Shown here piece after piece: positions 61,001 to 64,000 of a stretch of DNA of 64,000 nucleotides. Below the pieces are notes generated by a model. That model did not search any database. It was not told the DNA's origin and was given only the letters and a program-made list of their open reading frames with translations. This DNA comes from Hymenobacter sp. DG25B (lineage in GTDB: Bacteria; Bacteroidota; Bacteroidia; Cytophagales; Hymenobacteraceae), in assembly GCF_000801315.1 (NCBI RefSeq), contig NZ_CP010054.1:2542001-2606000 (forward strand), written 5' to 3'. The position numbers and the translations under genes were made by a program. Positions within the stretch are counted from its first letter, which is position 1, and each line of letters begins with the position of its first letter.

Positions 61001-61939
61001 ATGACAAAAGTACGCGAGCCAGGCGAGCCTCACCCCAAAGCCTGGACGGATTTCTTTCTGCTGCTGCACCGCGCCGGCCGGGTGCTGGCCGCCAACGACC
61101 CGCTGCGGCTGGGCGCCGCCACGGCTTTCTTCACCACGTTTGCCCTGCCGCCCATTCTCATCATTCTGGTGCAGATTATCGGCTCTTTCTACTCTACCTC
61201 CCTGGTGCGCGGGCTGCTGTTGGTGAAACTTTCGCACCTGCTGGGCTCCTCGGCCGCCGAGCTGGTGCAGCAAATTCTACAGAACGTATCCAACGTAGAG
61301 CGCAGCCGGCTGGTCACGTGGCTGGGCTTTGGGTTTCTACTGTTTATTGCCACTACCCTGTTCGTGGTCATTCAGAACTCGCTCAATCAACTCTGGAGTA
61401 TCCGGCCCCGCCGGGCTACGCACAAGCTGCAGAAACTCCTGAAAGAGCGGGCCCGCTCCCTGGGCGCGCTGCTGGCCACGGCCCTGCTTTCGGTGCTGGC
61501 CTTTGCCTCCGATACCGGCCTGGCCCTGTTTGCCGATTACATCAAGGATTTCGACCCCACCTTCGGCTACTTTGTGCTTCAGGTGCTGAATCAGCTGGTT
61601 TCTTTGGTGATTCTTACCGCTTGGTTTGCCGCCACCTTTCGCAACCTGAGCCTGGCCAAAGTGCCGTGGCGGGCGGTGCTGCGCGGGGCCCTGCTCACGG
61701 CCGTACTCATTGATTTGGGCGAGTTTGTGCTGGGCCACCTCCTGGTACCGCGCAACCTGGGGCCCATTTACGGGCCGGCGTCAAGCATTGTGCTGGTGCT
61801 GCTGTTCGTGTTTTACTCCGCTATGATTTTCTACTTCGGGGCGTGCTTTACCAAGGTGTATGCGCACTACATTGGGGTCGATATCCGGGCTAAAAAATCA
61901 GCAGTGCGCTATCGGCTCCTGGATGTAGCCGACGAGTAG
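61001..61939 (+). CDS. YihY/virulence factor BrkB family protein
   Basis: This 312-residue integral membrane protein matches YihY/BrkB: the N-terminal AAATAFFTTFALPPILIILVQIIGSF, LVRGLLLVKLSHLLGSS, QNSLNQLWSIRP and the C-terminal GPASSIVLVLLFVFYSAMIFYFGACFTKVYA. It has about six hydrophobic segments. The function is not known in this family (RNase BN naming is historical). The start at 61001 gives MTKVREPGEPHPK, with the divergent DUF2062 gene about 100 bases away. Confidence 0.9.
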   Translation: MTKVREPGEPHPKAWTDFFLLLHRAGRVLAANDPLRLGAATAFFTTFALPPILIILVQIIGSFYSTSLVRGLLLVKLSHLLGSSAAELVQQILQNVSNVERSRLVTWLGFGFLLFIATTLFVVIQNSLNQLWSIRPRRATHKLQKLLKERARSLGALLATALLSVLAFASDTGLALFADYIKDFDPTFGYFVLQVLNQLVSLVILTAWFAATFRNLSLAKVPWRAVLRGALLTAVLIDLGEFVLGHLLVPRNLGPIYGPASSIVLVLLFVFYSAMIFYFGACFTKVYAHYIGVDIRAKKSAVRYRLLDVADE

Positions 61940-61985
61940 AGAGACGCCAGTTAACGCGAAAAGCAGCGGCTCCGTAAATCTGCCC

Positions 61986-61993
61986 TACCTTTG
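61986..61993 (+). promoter_or_regulatory. -7 box TACCTTTG of the DbpA-type helicase gene
   Basis: TACCTTTG lies 17 bases before the helicase ATG, giving a leader of about 12 bases. Confidence 0.5.
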
Positions 61994-62010
61994 CAGCAAA
62001 TAACCCGTGT

Positions 62011-63399
62011 ATGTCTACTGCTACTTTCGCCGACCTCGGCCTCGCTCCTTCCTTTCTGCAGGCCCTGGAGGAACTGACTTTTACCACCCCTACCCCCGTG
62101 CAGGAGCAGGTAATTCCGTTGGCGCTGGCCGGGCAGGACATTGCGGGCCAGGCCCCCACCGGCTCGGGTAAAACCGCCGCCTACGGCCTCTCCGTGCTGC
62201 AGCAGCTGGATGTAAAGCAGGATGCCGTGCAGGTAATTGTGCTGGTGCCCGCCCGCGAGCTGGCCCTGCAGGTGCGCGACGCCCTCAAGAAGCTGGGCAA
62301 ATACCTGCCTAACCTGCGCGTAGCCGCCTTTTACGGGGGCCACGCCTTCCGCGAAGAAACCCAGAGCCTGAAGCAGGCCCCGCACGTGGTGGTAGCCACC
62401 CCCGGCCGCCTGCTCGACCACTTTGAGCGCCGCACCATTATCCCTAATCAGCTGAAAATTCTGGTGCTGGATGAAGCTGACAAGCTGCTGGAATTGGGCT
62501 TTCAGGATGAGCTGGTAGAGATTGTGAAGCGCCTGCCGCGTCGCCGCCAGACGTTGCTGTTCTCGGCTACCATGTCGGATAAAGTGGTGGATCTGATTCG
62601 CAAAAACCTGACCCGCCCCCGCGTGATTGACGTGGGCCAGGACGATGACCGCCTCCCCGAAAACCTGCGTCTGCTGGGCCATGTTGGCACCCTGGAGCAG
62701 AAGCCCGCCGCTCTGCTGCACCTGTTGCACCAGCCCGAAACCGGCCGCGCCCTCATCTTCTGCAACACCCGCGACCGGTGCGTGGAGCTCACCCGCTTTC
62801 TGCAGGGCCGCGGCGTAGCCGCTGAAGTACTGCACGGCAAAATGCCCCAGCCCGAGCGCGACAAAGCCCTGCTTAAGTTGCGCAACGGCTCCAGCCAGGT
62901 ACTGGTAGCCACCGACGTAGCCGCCCGCGGCATTGACGTAACGCTGCTGGACACCGTGATTCAGTATGATGCGCCGGATAAGGCTGATGGTTTCCAGCAC
63001 CGGGCCGGCCGCACCGCCCGCGCCGGCGCCGAGGGTACCGCCCACATTTTGGCCACGCCCAAAGAGCAGGCACACGTGCAGAAGTGGCCCATTGCCGCCA
63101 GCATTAAGTGGGATGTCATCAAAGCACCTAAGCTGCCCCCGGCCGCACCCAAAGCGCCCAAGCCAACCAACGTAACGCTGCACATCTCCGCCGGCAAAAA
63201 GGAGAAGGTGAGCATCCACGATTTGGTGGGCACCTTTATGGCGCACGGCGGTCTGGAGCGCGACGCCGTGGGCCACATCGAAGTATTCGACCACTACAGC
63301 TACGTGGCCGTGCCGCGCCAAATGGCGGCGGAAGTGGCCGAGCGGGTGACCGGCGCCAAAATCAAAGGCCGGAAAATCCGGGTTTCGGTAGCGGAATAA
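62011..63399 (+). CDS. DEAD-box RNA helicase, DbpA-type
   Basis: This 462-residue helicase has PTGSGKT at 49-55, PARELALQV, TPGRLLDHF, DEAD in VLDEADKLLELGF, SAT, IFCNTRDRCVE and ATDVAARGID. Motif VI reads QHRAGRTARAG instead of the more common HRIGRTGR. The C-terminal region (about 385-462; VTLHISAGKKEKVSIHDLVG and HIEVFDHYSYVAVPR) is a DbpA-type RNA-binding domain that in E. coli DbpA targets a 23S rRNA hairpin. It is probably a ribosome-assembly helicase and is the third DEAD-box helicase in this window. Confidence 0.93.
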   Translation: MSTATFADLGLAPSFLQALEELTFTTPTPVQEQVIPLALAGQDIAGQAPTGSGKTAAYGLSVLQQLDVKQDAVQVIVLVPARELALQVRDALKKLGKYLPNLRVAAFYGGHAFREETQSLKQAPHVVVATPGRLLDHFERRTIIPNQLKILVLDEADKLLELGFQDELVEIVKRLPRRRQTLLFSATMSDKVVDLIRKNLTRPRVIDVGQDDDRLPENLRLLGHVGTLEQKPAALLHLLHQPETGRALIFCNTRDRCVELTRFLQGRGVAAEVLHGKMPQPERDKALLKLRNGSSQVLVATDVAARGIDVTLLDTVIQYDAPDKADGFQHRAGRTARAGAEGTAHILATPKEQAHVQKWPIAASIKWDVIKAPKLPPAAPKAPKPTNVTLHISAGKKEKVSIHDLVGTFMAHGGLERDAVGHIEVFDHYSYVAVPRQMAAEVAERVTGAKIKGRKIRVSVAE

Positions 63400-63467
63400 T
63401 CAGCAGGTAAACTTTACTGGCATAACTCTCTTTGGCTTAGCTGAAAGATAAGCTGATCAGTAATTCC

Positions 63468-63567
63468 TGTCATCCTGAGCTTGCGAAGGACCTTTTTATG
63501 GCTGAACGACTCGCATCATAACGACTCATTCCAGCGGGAGAAAGGTCCTTCCTGCGTCAGGATGACA
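63468..63567. repeat. MITE-like imperfect inverted repeat
   Basis: A 28-base arm beginning TGTCATCCTGAGCTTGCGAA and reading on to GGACCTTT is inverted at 63541-63567 (AAAGGTCCTT...GGATGACA), with a gap and a few changes. The total is about 100 bases. Elements of this shape are recognisable in several Bacteroidota genomes. The gap between the helicase and the last gene (63400-63694) holds nothing else. Confidence 0.75.
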
Positions 63568-63694
63568 AACAACAAAAAATCGGATTCCGATACACATCAA
63601 AATTATGAGCTGACCTCTACCATACGTGCTGTATGGTAGAGGTCAGTTTGATTTATATAAATTCTTCTCCCAACGGAGGTTATTGAGTTTCAGC

Positions 63695-64000
63695 ATGAGC
63701 AACACCCATCAGCTACTCTTTATCTGCAGCCAGAACCGTTGGCGCAGCCTTACGGCAGAGCGGCTTTTTGATGGGCATTCGCACTATGAAGCCCGCTCGG
63801 CCGGCACCGAGCCAGGTGCCCGGGTGCGCGTCACGGCCGGGCATCTGGGTTGGGCCGATACCGTGTTTGTGATGGAGCGCCGGCATGCGGATATTCTGCA
63901 GCAAAAGTTTGGGGCTGAGCTGGCCGGCAAAACCATCATAAACCTCCGCATCCCGGATAAATTCCAGTTCCTCTCGCCGGTGCTGCAGGAGCTTTTGCGG
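63695..64000 (+). CDS. Low-molecular-weight protein tyrosine phosphatase-like, partial
   Basis: The first 102 residues are visible before the window ends. They start MSNTHQLLFICSQNRWRSLTAE, in which C11 and R17 form the CX5R phosphate-binding loop of low-molecular-weight tyrosine phosphatases. The later SAGTEPGARVRVT and TVFVMERRHADIL agree with the short COG4551-type variant. It would remove phosphate from tyrosine or a small molecule, but activity in this short branch is not established. The 3' end lies beyond the window. Confidence 0.85.
   Translation, partial: MSNTHQLLFICSQNRWRSLTAERLFDGHSHYEARSAGTEPGARVRVTAGHLGWADTVFVMERRHADILQQKFGAELAGKTIINLRIPDKFQFLSPVLQELLR

Overview
This window is chromosomal DNA from a member of the Bacteroidota, most likely Hymenobacter or a close relative (Hymenobacteraceae, Cytophagales). 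The base composition is moderately GC-rich. Promoters carry the Bacteroidota -7 box TAnnTTTG and Shine-Dalgarno sequences are largely absent. One secreted protein ends in a type IX secretion sorting domain, and several genes encode families typical of the phylum (DUF4159, DUF3127, DUF1571 and a GldL-like small membrane protein). No ribosomal RNA, integrase, transposase, insertion sequence or CRISPR array was seen, so the window reads as ordinary chromosome with small repeats between genes.

Layout. 0-9.2 kb: the 3' end of pckA, a short-chain dehydrogenase, an S1/P1 nuclease, rsmE, a DUF4159 protein, then a minus-strand run of an Ada-like alkyltransferase, an acyltransferase, a patatin phospholipase, a metallo-beta-lactamase-fold hydrolase and accA. 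9.4-18.2 kb: tRNA-Asp, a glycosyltransferase, a NUDIX hydrolase, a RhlE-like helicase, a 56-residue lipoprotein, an AT-rich stretch beside an XRE regulator with candidate palindromic operators, and an L,D-transpeptidase. 18.4-36.8 kb: an M1 aminopeptidase, a cyanophycinase next to a frameshifted isoaspartyl peptidase (cyanophycin breakdown), an SSB-tailed DUF3127 protein, a large secreted nuclease/phosphatase, an amidohydrolase, dehydrogenases and flavoproteins. 36.9-41.2 kb: a DEAD-box helicase with a glycine-rich tail, a cold-shock protein, a thioesterase and a strongly low-complexity Tyr/Arg/Gly/Ser/Asp protein, which together look like an RNA and cold-stress neighbourhood. 41.4-48.2 kb: a two-gene AddAB-like helicase-nuclease. 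48.3-57.7 kb: a yeast-type cytosine deaminase, a ClC channel, a cation/proton antiporter, a flavoprotein, and a probable diadenylate-cyclase-type protein with an unusual active-site motif. 57.7-64 kb: a lipoprotein/SCO/cytochrome c operon, an SseB protein, DUF2062 and YihY membrane proteins, a DbpA-type helicase, a MITE-like repeat, and the start of a small tyrosine-phosphatase-like gene cut by the window end.

The points most worth following are the DisA_N-like protein with the degenerate RHR motif beside two ion transporters; the repeated arrangement of a -7 box exactly four bases before a start codon (five genes), which suggests leaderless mRNAs; the low-complexity Tyr/Arg-rich protein; and the intergenic inverted repeats at about 39.3 kb, 55.9 kb and 63.5 kb. 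Three DEAD-box helicases in 64 kb is also notable. Functions are inferred from sequence motifs read by eye; no database search was run.
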